A stretch of 64,000 nucleotides of DNA from Phallusia mammillata (lineage: Eukaryota > Chordata > Ascidiacea > Phlebobranchia > Ascidiidae). A program made the position numbers and the translations under genes. Below are positions 41,614 through 50,857 of the stretch, piece after piece. Positions within the stretch are counted from its first letter, which is position 1; every line of letters begins with the position of its first letter. The stretch is taken from the NCBI GenBank assembly GCA_003260075.1, contig QLIY01000011.1, positions 49,063 to 113,062 of the forward strand. Direction: 5' to 3'. Under the pieces are notes generated by a model. The model searched no databases and was not told where the DNA came from. It saw nothing but the letters and a program-made list of their open reading frames with translations.

Positions 41614-43252
41614 TCAATGCAAAGAGACGCCAACGTGTGTTGTGGGTTTGGGACCAGTAAGAGATAAAAGAGGTCGACCCAACGTCGGCGAATTGTCACC
41701 CAATGGCGAAGGCCCCACACGTGCTCTCAAGGTCCTTGTCCTTGCAGGTGTGTTGCCGTTGCTGAGCGAATTCGCCCCATGTATCGGAGGCAAACGTCTC
41801 GGCGTACCTGGAACACTTGCGCGATTGTAAACAAATGTTGTGTCCTGGGGCGTAAGTTGTTTTAAATCTAAACCAGGATTATTGTGGTTATTAGAGATGG
41901 CGGGCAGAGTGGTATGTGGGTTGCTAATTGTGCCTACTGGAGATGTTGAACTTGACTTTCGACAAAGAAAGTACAATAAACTCGCCAGTCCAGCTATGAA
42001 AACCGTTCCACCAACAACTGATCCGATCAGGGCCCCAGCAATGCTGCAACAAAGTGTAACGTATACTTAATACCAACTTACAATCGCTTCAACAAAACGA
42101 AATAAGTTGCCAAAATATTAGGCCCTGCAAGGCTTGATTCGCTTGCATGACTTTCCGAACTTTATAGGACAAAACTTTTCAGCATTTTTTGTACGGTAAT
42201 AATTGTTAAAAACGTTAGCACATAAACTGCTTGAGATTTGGCAAACAAAATACTGCGTAGATTTTTACACAAATCAGTTCTGAACAGATACAAACAGTAG
42301 TGAGATTCAGCCGGTTCGCACCGATTCTATAGAAAAGTCTCACGAAAAAAACGTCTCTTTTATGAGATCAGCGAACCGGTTACCATGACAAAAAATTGAA
42401 TTCCACCACTGGAAATTTGAATCCCAACACTGGTTTTATGAGATCTGCGAACCGGGTGACAAAAACTTTGAATTCCACTACTGGATACAAATCATGTGGT
42501 TTATTGAAATATATCGTCGAGAAGTTGATACTTTGTTAATTGCTACTTCAAACCTACCCTGGCGTGTTTGTACTTGTTGTTGACGTTGTATTAGGAAGTG
42601 GTGTTTGGTTGGTCGTTGTTGTTGTTGTCGGGGCAGACGTGGTAGTCGACGTTGTGCCACACGACGGTTGCTCATCTACTGCTTTTGAGCAAGTCAAAGA
42701 GTCCAATGAAACAAACGGGATGTTGCATGGATGACAGGAAAAAGGGTTACAGGAGTTACTCTCTGCGGTGGAAGACGCATCAGCAGATACAGAGTACAAG
42801 AACCGGGCTCCTGCATCCAGTTCGGGCAACCTGCTACTTGAGATTTCAACGATTGATGCCGTTACAGAGGCTTCTAGTACAATCTTAATGCAAATATATA
42901 TTTATATGTTGTTTGTTTAGCATTGATTGGACTCCACCTTTAGAAGGTTTGGCCCCTAGTAGTAGAGCGATCAAGAGTACAGTATCGGTGTACTGTAGAC
43001 CACAATTGCATTGAGTGCGGTTTTACAACTTGGATTACAATATTTTGTCTAACCTGTTGCAGATTTGGTTTCGTCCAACTGTTGTAAAGTTATACATCAA
43101 ACAGAATCAAACAAGTTGGACTATGCAACTGTGTGGATAACTTTAAAACGATATTATATTGCATATATTTCAGCTCAGCAGCGACATCTTGTGAAATTAA
43201 AAAAAAAACATTGAAAATATTTAAATAAAGACATTATGGTACCGTCAAGTTT

Positions 43253-43299
<47 letters not shown>

Positions 43300-46200
43300 T
43301 ATTTAACTAAAGACATTATGGTACCGTCAAGTTTCCTAGCGGAGGAATTGCCACCACTGATATAGGTGTGTTTGATAACATTTCGTTTGCGGCAACGTCC
43401 GTTGTTAAACTGCTAAAAGTGTAGTTTAAACAAATATCTGAAAATAAATACAAATATGTACAAGATACAATATAAATTCAAATGAATTGAGAAAAACCTG
43501 ATGTAGTGCAGCATGGTTTTCTTTCAATATCCCCATCACACTCTGTGTACCACAATTCCCATTCGGCTTCATTTTGCACAGAGATCGGTCCAGTGTATTG
43601 GTTATACGATACAACCTGCAACAACTTGCAAACCTGTCACTGTGTCAAATTGCAATCAATTTTGCTCATCGCAAAAAAAACGTTGAATACAGACTAAAGG
43701 TCATGTTTGTTTGTATTTTTATTGTTAGGCTGTGGCTTCCAATAAATTTTGTTGCTGAAAGTCTGTGTAAATTGCACTTGTTCGAGCGCTAACTGCCTTC
43801 AATATATAAACTGTCATTATATATTGTATGAAGCAATATAACAAACTTCGAAGCAATTGCGTACGAAACCAAATTGGAAGCAAACAACAAAACGGCCTTA
43901 GAAGAACTGGCTAGGCACACGCGGTTTCCAGAAGGCTCTGAAGCGCCAGAAACAGGGCTTACAACGACCAAAAAGAAACAAACGAAGCACACTTGCCGTG
44001 TGACGGGCACACGCTGATTAATTATAGCGTCCTAAGTTAGGACTCCTAACGGCAAGGAATGCTTGAGAATGGCAATGACAGGGATAAATCAGTATTAACT
44101 CTAGTGCAAGTATGTGATTACAAAATGCGCTTAAGGTTAAATTTAGACGTACTGATTCTGTTTAAAAAGATACGATGATGCCCAACAATTTTGGGTGATG
44201 TATATCTTTCCCAAAGAGGGTGAAATGAAAAGACTTCATAAGTTTACAGTAATTTTAATACATGTCAGTAATCCTTAACGTTGAATTACTATAGTGGCTC
44301 GTTATATTACAAATTTGTGAACAGTTTCTACTTACCCTAACTTTGAATCTTTGGAATGTAAGTATATGACTCCTAAGCGGATCAGTGTTCAACAAAAGCC
44401 AGAAATGTTCGCCTCTTGTTGTATCGTAACTGCGAAAAGAAGCGCATGTTATTCCCATGTTAAAATGAAATTAGCACGTATTTATACCTGCTGGTAGTTT
44501 GCCCTTCCAAAGCACTCTTTCGATTGATTTGCTGGTTAGGTCCAACCTCAAGAGCAAATTTAACATTTGTGCTATCGGTTGGGTTTATAACGGGTTCAAG
44601 CTGATTTAAATCGTCCAAAGCCGGCAAATCAACAGTTGTTTCGTTTCCCAAAACATTCAGGGTCAGCAGTAATCCAGCATAGGAGAATAACGTGTCGTTT
44701 GGCGGTGAAATAGACGTAAGCTGCAAGACGTACATTAAACAGTGCCAAATATACATAAAATGCAAAAGTTTGATTGGACAAAATACCTGGTAAATGCCCG
44801 GTGTATTGCAAACCACCAACCAGTCAGCTGTGGAGCTCGGAAAAAGAATCGTTCTGTTTTCATTGAGTCGATTTAAAGACGTCAAATAGCCGCCGCCAAT
44901 CGCAACTTCTCCAATTTCACACTCGCCTCCCTGTATTGTCAGGCGCAACGTGTTGTTGGAACCTCCGTTGACGAGTCTTGAAACGAGACAATACATAGTT
45001 TTATTGAAATGAGACCCCAGTCCTGAAGCCGTGACGTGTTATTATTATTAACTTGCCAAACGGAAATGGATTGTTATCAATTAAAGCGTTGGCCTTTGTA
45101 TGTGCTGCTTTTTGAAACCAAAGATCTTCAGCGTTTCAAGCTATCAACATACGAACGTAAAAAAAGGTTTTATAAAGGTAATAAAGCCCGAACCCAATTG
45201 TGCTTTTGTATTGGCAATGCTGCTGACGAGTTGTCATAACTACGAACTTGCAGTCGATTCCTGATGCAACAATTAAGAAGTCAACCTTAAATAACATGTT
45301 TATATTTTCAGACTTCTTGGGGTCTGACGGCAATCGCATTAACCTTTCTTATGAAAACAACGTATTACCAACTTTGGACTGTTAACTAAACCTATTGTCA
45401 CGGTCAAATTCCGCTGTGGGACGACGACATAAGGTTTGCAAACTTGTATGTACCTGAAAACCGTGCACCTGTGTATCTATGCTGCTAAGGAACAAACCTA
45501 TATAGGCGCTGTTTAATTAATACCTGAAACGTTTAATTTGGCCAGTGTCGATTGTCAAAACAGGGTGAAGAATGCCATTCGTGGTGAAATAATCAATTCC
45601 GTTGGCAGGATCCCTCAAACACGCGATATCCATTGAATTCCTACAACAATTAGACATGCAAAATGTCAACTCCCAAAAAGTACAATAAAACTTACCAGAA
45701 ATCCGGCATTTCCCTTGTGGTTGCATTAAGTGAATATTGCAAAGTTGATTGAAACAACAACTGGATATCATGTTCACAATGATCAGGACACGAAACGGCG
45801 TATAACGCATCAGGAATTGTTCCACCGGTATTGGAAACAGTTCGATTGACGTCTTCAATTATTAACATTCCATTCATCCCGCTGTCAGCCTGAATCAACA
45901 ATTCTTGATTTCCATACAACTTTGTTATTGGTTTTCTTTCAAACCCAAACAAACCTGCTTTGTGGCAAATCCCTGCGCGAGAGTTCGATACATAAAAGTA
46001 CCAGGTCTTCTGCTGTTGCCCCACGCAATATTAAGAACACTGATAAATGTGCCTTCTTTGTTTACATGGTTCTTTAACATTAATGAAACAACATTAGTTT
46101 AACGTTTAGCAGGATAACACAAACTTATATTTACAATAGCACTGAAGTTATCCATTTGGGCACCGAAAATATGAAGTTGGGTGCAATTTTCTGAAATGCT

Positions 46201-46748
46201 GGCAGTGCAATCCTGGCCAGAGACACTGCTAAGATGGCAACACCAAGCTGTGGAGTTCGCTGATCCATAGTGCCTCTACCAGGAAACAAAACAGAGGAAA
46301 ATACAACTTTGAGGGAGATATCATGATATCATGATTTATCAAGGCTCACCAAAATAAGCGTGGTGTTAATATCATTGACAGCAACACGTATAGTTGGCCC
46401 AGCAAGTAGGGTTGGAATATTGGATAGAATATTATTGTGTCGCAAAACAAGACGATCAATGGTCAATGAAGCCACAGTGATGGTTTCTCGCCTCACGTAC
46501 AGATTAGTGTCACTTTCGAGGAACTGTACAGGCTGCTGGAATTCTTCACCTCCTACAGTTCAATAAAATAATTAAAACACATGCACTTTTACGAATACCT
46601 GTTGACTGACTTTTGTTACACGAATAAACTTATGTACATGCAGTATCTCTACGGTTCGTTATAGCTAGTCTTTACCTGAAAGGGTGCACTGAGCTTGCAC
46701 CAAATCAGTCAATGCCATCACCACAGTCAGAATCACAGCTCTCTGCAT
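41614..46748 (-). CDS. transmembrane, catalytically degenerate multicopper-oxidase paralogue
   Basis: Exons 46676-46748, 46350-46552, 46135-46275, 45955-46071, 45696-45919, 45524-45640, 44787-44976, 44488-44720, 44336-44429, 43498-43615, 43325-43437, then an unresolved part, 42558-42873 and 41614-42043. Exons 1-11 match exons 1-11 of the two plus-strand copies in order and phase. Signal peptide: MQRAVILTVVMALTDLVQA. Conserved landmarks: GMNGMLIIEDV, ALYAVSCPDHCEHDI, STADWLVVCNTPGIYQ, VVSYNQYTGPISV, IPPLGNLT. Copper loops are gone: HTHGLH became LHIFGAQ, YHPHxHG became MYRTLAQG, HPIHIH became SHILTF, and no HCH loop was found. Instead there is a Cys-containing, Thr-rich stalk (about 42558-42650), a Gly-rich membrane helix (GALIGSVVGGTVFIAGLASL) and a ~100-residue cytoplasmic tail rich in Pro, Ser and Thr. 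It is probably a non-enzymatic surface protein. Exon(s) between 43324 and 42874 remain uncertain; a 25 bp piece at about 43062-43086 is in phase. Confidence 0.85.
42295..42483. mobile_element. hAT-type MITE, 189 bp, in the third oxidase gene
   Basis: Ends CAGTAGTGAGATTCAGCCGG and TTGAATTCCACTACTG are bounded by a perfect 8 bp duplication, gatacaaa, at 42287-42294 and 42484-42491. It is the same family as 8711-8887. An internal partial duplication of the 3' part (two 'gaattccac.actgg' motifs) is visible. It lies in the intron before the last exon. Confidence 0.9.
43218..43336. repeat. ~35 bp direct repeat around G45 next to oxidase paralogue exon 11
   Basis: atttaaataaagacattatggtaccgtcaagttt precedes 45 G at 43254-43298; after it the same sequence recurs with one change (aaata/aacta). 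The second copy contains the exon 11 splice donor at 43324-43319, so the join sits immediately downstream of a real exon and may have removed or misplaced the missing exon 12. Confidence 0.8.
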
Positions 46749-46836
46749 ATTTGGATATGTCCAGTTGATTTACCAAGTCGCAAGGTCCGCTAAAGAAACT
46801 GACTGAAGTAGCCGAGAATGTTTTGACTTATGTCGG

Positions 46837-47095
46837 ACATTCGATCCCTCCCTATTGCTTGTACGACCAATAAAAATGTCAGGTAGCGCCAATGGAAACA
46901 TAAGCGACGGTATTAATTACAGGGAATTCTCCAATGAAGACAAAGCAAATGTTGCCGGGGGGGGGGGCTATGTCGGACATTCGATACCTCCCTATTGCTT
47001 GCACGACCGATAAACATGTCAGGTAGCGCCAATGAAAACATAAGCGAGGGTATTAATTACAGGGAATTCTCCAATGAAGACAAAGCAAATGTTGC
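46837..47095. repeat. ~120 bp segment in two diverged copies around G11
   Basis: The block from tatgtcggacattcgat to caaatgttgcc occurs before and after the G run at 46957-46967. The copies differ at about six positions (for example gatccc/gatacc, cgacgg/cgaggg), the level expected between alleles of a highly polymorphic animal. Confidence 0.85.
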
Positions 47096-47121
47096 CAAAA
47101 TTGTTCGCAAGATGTGCCAAG

Positions 47122-47311
47122 TGCCTATGTTTTTCCCACTAGTATTATCACAATCAATGTAGCAACATTTAATGTTATTATCAAAGTTAATCATTGACTT
47201 CAGTATTTGGGGGGGGGGGGGAGCCTATGTTTTTCCCACCAGTATTATCACAATCAATGTAGCAAAACATTTAATGTTATTATCAAAGTTAATCATTGAC
47301 TTCAGTATTTG
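47122..47311. repeat. ~85 bp segment in two copies around G13
   Basis: cctatgtttttcccac to cttcagtatttgg occurs on both sides of the G run at 47209-47221, with a c/t-type substitution (actagt/accagt) and a two-base insertion (aacattt/aaaacattt). Confidence 0.85.
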
Positions 47312-47488
47312 GGAAAATGTTTAACCACCCACAGATAGGTAAGAAATAATAGAAATCTATTGTTATTTTTTAAATAAAGATTTCAAATTAATTTTATAAA
47401 AACATACTCTGACGCAATTCAATGCCTGAAAAGGCACCAGTTTTGTTTATGAGCATGACGTTGCGTAATATAAGAACATGTGGCACCT

Positions 47489-47825
47489 GAGGGAAGATAT
47501 TCTAAAATTACATTCCACAGTTTAATAAGTAAGTTACAACTGCACTTCAGGTTTAAGCCTACGATATTAGATGATTGTTTCCCATCTTGGTAAAGACGTT
47601 ATATACCTACGTTTTGTAATGTTCAAAATGCAATTGAGAATTTACTATACACGTTTGGGGGGGGGGAAGGGAAGATACTTCTGAAATTACATTCCACAGT
47701 TTAATAAGTACCACTTAAGGTTTAAGTCTACGACCTTAGATGATTGTTTCCCATCTTGGTAAAGACGTTAGGCCAACGTTTTGTAATGTTCAAAATGCAA
47801 TTGAGAATTTACTATACACGTTTTG
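47489..47825. repeat. ~165 bp segment in two diverged copies around G10
   Basis: gggaagatattctaaaattacattcc to actatacacgttt precedes 47657-47666 and recurs after it. Several substitutions and indels separate the copies, including a missing ttacaactgcac and gttatataccta versus gttaggcca. Confidence 0.85.
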
Positions 47826-48207
47826 TAAGTTGGGTGCATAAAGACTTTCTGTGTTTCTTGGAAACCAAACCAAAAATCTAGTGTATACATTTCAAAGTTG
47901 TAATATTCCGATTTCCGCTGTTTTTAACGCGTAACTTTATATTAGTCCAATAAAACAAAAAAATAATTGAAGTCCCTGATCCAAAAGGCTAAAGGGTTCA
48001 GTTTAGGCCCAACACCAACAATTAAACAATCAGCCGCAAACGCCACAAGTTGCCTATAATTCAGATTGTACAGAGGTTGATCGCATCAAACAAAAGAAGA
48101 CTACCGTAGAATAAAAGATACAACTGGGTGCCCATCAGCAGAAGCCAAAACATTCAAAGGAATAGGCGGAGCAGCCTGTTCTTTGTTCATTGATGACAAC
48201 CACACCC

Positions 48208-48367
48208 GAATGTTACACGCCAATAATTTAAAATATTTCTGCAAAGGTCAGTGCCGGATTAAGGGGGGGGGGGGTCAACCACGGGAATTTAAAGTCACCT
48301 ATTAAAACACCCGAATGTTATACGCCAATAATTTAAAATATTTCTGCAAAGGTCAGTGCCGGATTAA

Positions 48368-48451
<84 letters not shown>
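48208..48451. repeat. ~60 bp segment in two copies, each ending in a G run (G12, G84)
   Basis: acacccgaatgtta to gtgccggattaa occurs at 48210-48262 and 48308-48367, each followed directly by G (48263-48274 and 48368-48451). Copies differ by c/t in 'gttacacgcc/gttatacgcc'. Confidence 0.85.
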
Positions 48452-48452
<1 letters not shown>

Positions 48453-49220
48453 GAATTATCAGTGTTGTCAAATCATTTAAAGTGGCCTGGATTTTTGACT
48501 GGCTTGTAGGCGCGTGCCTACTTTGCCTAATGGTTAATCCAGCACTGGCTAAGGTATAGTACGAACTTCTATTACATCAAACTGTTTTTTTGGTTTACAT
48601 GAAAAATGCTAGCCGGCTTCTTATTTGTTTGATTGACACCAGGTTCGAAATATTTGCAGTCACGTGAAATTGTAACAAACAAGTTAGATGGCGTAACCAG
48701 ACGTGGAAATACAAAGGTTATTTCTAAATTCGTTTTAACTTGTCTTTATTGGAATAAAACCTTAAAGGGTGGCGCCGAACGTACGACTGTTTCTTACCGA
48801 GGCTTTACAGCTAGTATGTTTCGTACAACATATTAATTTCACTCAGCAATTGAGAGCTATAAACGCAGATAGACTTTCCGCGAATCACGCTTCTAAGCAA
48901 TGAAATGTGTAAAATTTAAAATATTAAGAAATATCATAATGCAGTTTTTGTTAAGTATTTTTTATGAGCCTCAAATGCAAAGTTGTTACTACAGCTCAAG
49001 CCCTAAATACACTTGTTTTTTGCAGTTCACGTCATTAGTTGTTTGTTTTGTAGATTTGATTGTAGCAGGTTGATTTCAGGGTTTTCTGCTTTGCTCGTTG
49101 TTCTGTTACATTCACATGTGATTGGTTTTTTGAATCACACTGGCAGAATAAAGCAGAAATAAACGATCTGATTTAAATCAGGCTTTACAGAAGATCTCAT
49201 TCAATCCTGCCCCTGGGACG

Positions 49221-49467
49221 ATGGCAAATCAATGGGAAGATTTGCGAAGACAAGCAAGGAGGCTGGAAAATGAGTTCATCATGTGATCACATGATTGAAA
49301 CCATGGCGATGGAGACTGAACAACTTCTCGCAAAATTGACTGGAATGAATGATCGAAGCTCAGAACACCTTGAATGGACAAGTTCGTCCAACCCAGCTAT
49401 GATGCACACAATACAAAGGGACAGAGATATTCCACAAGATTACAACTATGAATTTCGTAAGACTCGT
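49221..49467 (+). pseudogene. GOSR1: broken GOSR1 (GS28 Golgi SNARE) retrocopy
   Basis: ATG at 49221 reads MANQWEDLRRQARRLENE, the N-terminus of the Golgi SNARE GOSR1, then stops after a few codons. Shifted by one frame from 49270 it reads SSSCDHMIETMAMETEQLLA, then KLTGMNDRSSEHLE, PAMMHTIQRDRDIPQDY and EFRKTRSN, matching the family after an internal deletion of roughly 30 codons. The copy has no introns and stops at EFRKTRSN, before the SNARE motif and membrane anchor. The 3' side runs into a 32 bp tandem repeat. An unspliced, truncated and frameshifted copy is best explained as a decayed retrocopy; it cannot make a working SNARE. Confidence 0.85.
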
Positions 49468-49540
49468 TCAAATATTCTTTCAAATTTAATAAGACTCGTT
49501 CAAATATTTCTTTAAATTTAATAAGACTCGTTCAAGTTCA
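49459..49540. repeat. 32 bp tandem repeat, about 2.5 units
   Basis: Units start aagactcgttcaaatatt at 49459, 49491 and 49523. The first unit overlaps the KTRSN end of the GOSR1 retrocopy, so the repeat grew from pseudogene sequence. Confidence 0.85.
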
Positions 49541-49583
49541 AGCCTTAAATAAACTTGTTCGTGCTCTCGAGCACCATCTGGCG

Positions 49584-49929
49584 CAGTGGTTCTCAACTGG
49601 TGGTCCATAAACCAGCATTGGTCCATAATGAGTTTTTGGGTGGTCTACTGAATTATATTTTGTAGGAAATTTAAAATTGGTTAGTTGCATATAATTAATT
49701 GAATATTCAGTGCGAAAAAACTTTTCCAAGTTACTGTCCTTCCGTTGTTACTTTTTGTTGTACTTGTTGTAATCTCTCCTTAAAATTAAATTATGTATTG
49801 ATAGAATATATTTAAGCCAACATGCTTGCTGTCGATGCTTTCTCTATCCTTATTTAACAATGCAGAGGTCCACGATATTTATTTAATTGGACTTGTGATT
49901 CATTGCCTGAAACGAGTTGAGAACCAATA
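49584..49929. mobile_element. hAT-type MITE (CAGTGGTTCTCAACTGG)
   Basis: Left end CAGTGGTTCTCAACTGGTGG, right end GAGTTGAGAACCAATA (terminal bases decayed). The target duplication is atctggcg (49576-49583) and atctagcg (49930-49937), one mismatch. It contains 'tggtccataa' repeats and no coding sequence. Confidence 0.8.
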
Positions 49930-49937
49930 ATCTAGCG

Positions 49938-50238
49938 CAGTGGTTCTTAAGCTTTTTCCTTGCTGCACCCCCTTTCAAATCACCAACCGGGGGGGGGGTC
50001 ATTGCCTGAAACGAGTTGGATTCATTGCCTGAAACGAGTTGAGAACCAATAATCTAGCGCAATGGTTCTTAAGCTTTTTCCTTGCTGCACCCCCTTTCAA
50101 ATCACCAACCAATTTTCGCACCCCTTCTGTAATTGCTTAAATAACAAAACCATTGTAATTTAATTTCATCCCCCGCACCCCCTAGGAACAGTTCTCGCAC
50201 CCCTTGGTGGTGCATGCACCCCTGGTTAAGAACCCATG
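49938..50238. mobile_element. second hAT-type MITE inserted beside the first at the same target octamer
   Basis: Left end CAGTGGTTCTTAAGC, right end GGTTAAGAACCCATG, with perfect 8 bp duplication atctagcg at 49930-49937 and 50239-50246. The left octamer is also the right-hand duplication of the previous MITE. A G10 run (49989-49998) interrupts it and is followed by a repeat of the junction and left end, so the true element is shorter than listed. Confidence 0.8.
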
Positions 50239-50494
50239 ATCTAGCGTATTAAAATGTTTCTCTCTTTAAAAGGAATTCAATACAGTTTACTTATTATACA
50301 GAGAAAAACTACAGAATACTAGTCGCGGACGGTCTCAAAACCGGGCAAAATGTAAAGAATTTATCCCACAAATTTTGTTGTTTTTATATATTTTTATTGT
50401 TTATGCGTACTCAATCTCTTCTTGCAACGAACCACTTGACATGCAGTAAAGCAGGTAAGATATCTGATTTCTCACATGTGCGTTGGTATTCAAG

Positions 50495-50600
50495 TTTCTA
50501 GAGCTGAAGACGACCTGTATAGGACGTTGAAACGTCGGAATAAAGTTACATTTGCCAGAAGAGCTCTACAAACTTGATATTATGCCTGGCAGCAATCGCA
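50495..50600 (+). repeat. possible Penelope-like element end (GAAACGTC motif)
   Basis: The stretch CTGAAGACGACCTG ... GACGTTGAAACGTCGG (about 50502-50538) resembles the conserved termini of Penelope-like elements, where a hammerhead-type core CTGANGA ... GAAAC is often found. A 17-base string attatgcctggcagcaat at about 50578 recurs near 60674. Core pairing was judged by eye only and no reverse transcriptase is present. Confidence 0.3.
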
Positions 50601-50857
50601 TATAGTGCGTTGGTTTTGTATTAAAAAAATGTTCATTAAACTCATTGGTCTCACGATGTGTGACTACCAAAAATGCACTCACCGCATTTCTATAAAAGTA
50701 CATGCATATGGTTCTATTGTGTTTCGGAATCATTTTTATCCTCGTATCCAGCAAAAATCCATTACATGATTTATGCTGAGACGCATATACGAGCTGCCTG
50801 TCATCATCGCCGACTTGAGTACGGTCTTTCTGTTTTAAAACGAGCGCAAGAAAAATG

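Larger units (their letters stand above)
46749..49220. other. intergenic region dominated by poly-G-joined duplications
   Basis: No gene is supported. It has four or five sets of paired sequence copies separated by G runs (46957-46967, 47209-47221, 47657-47666, 48263-48274, 48368-48451). The copies in each pair differ by substitutions and small indels. Confidence 0.6.

Noticed and set aside
48315..48509. Poly-glycine open reading frame
   Set aside because: Translation of the G84 run; flanks are repeated non-coding sequence.
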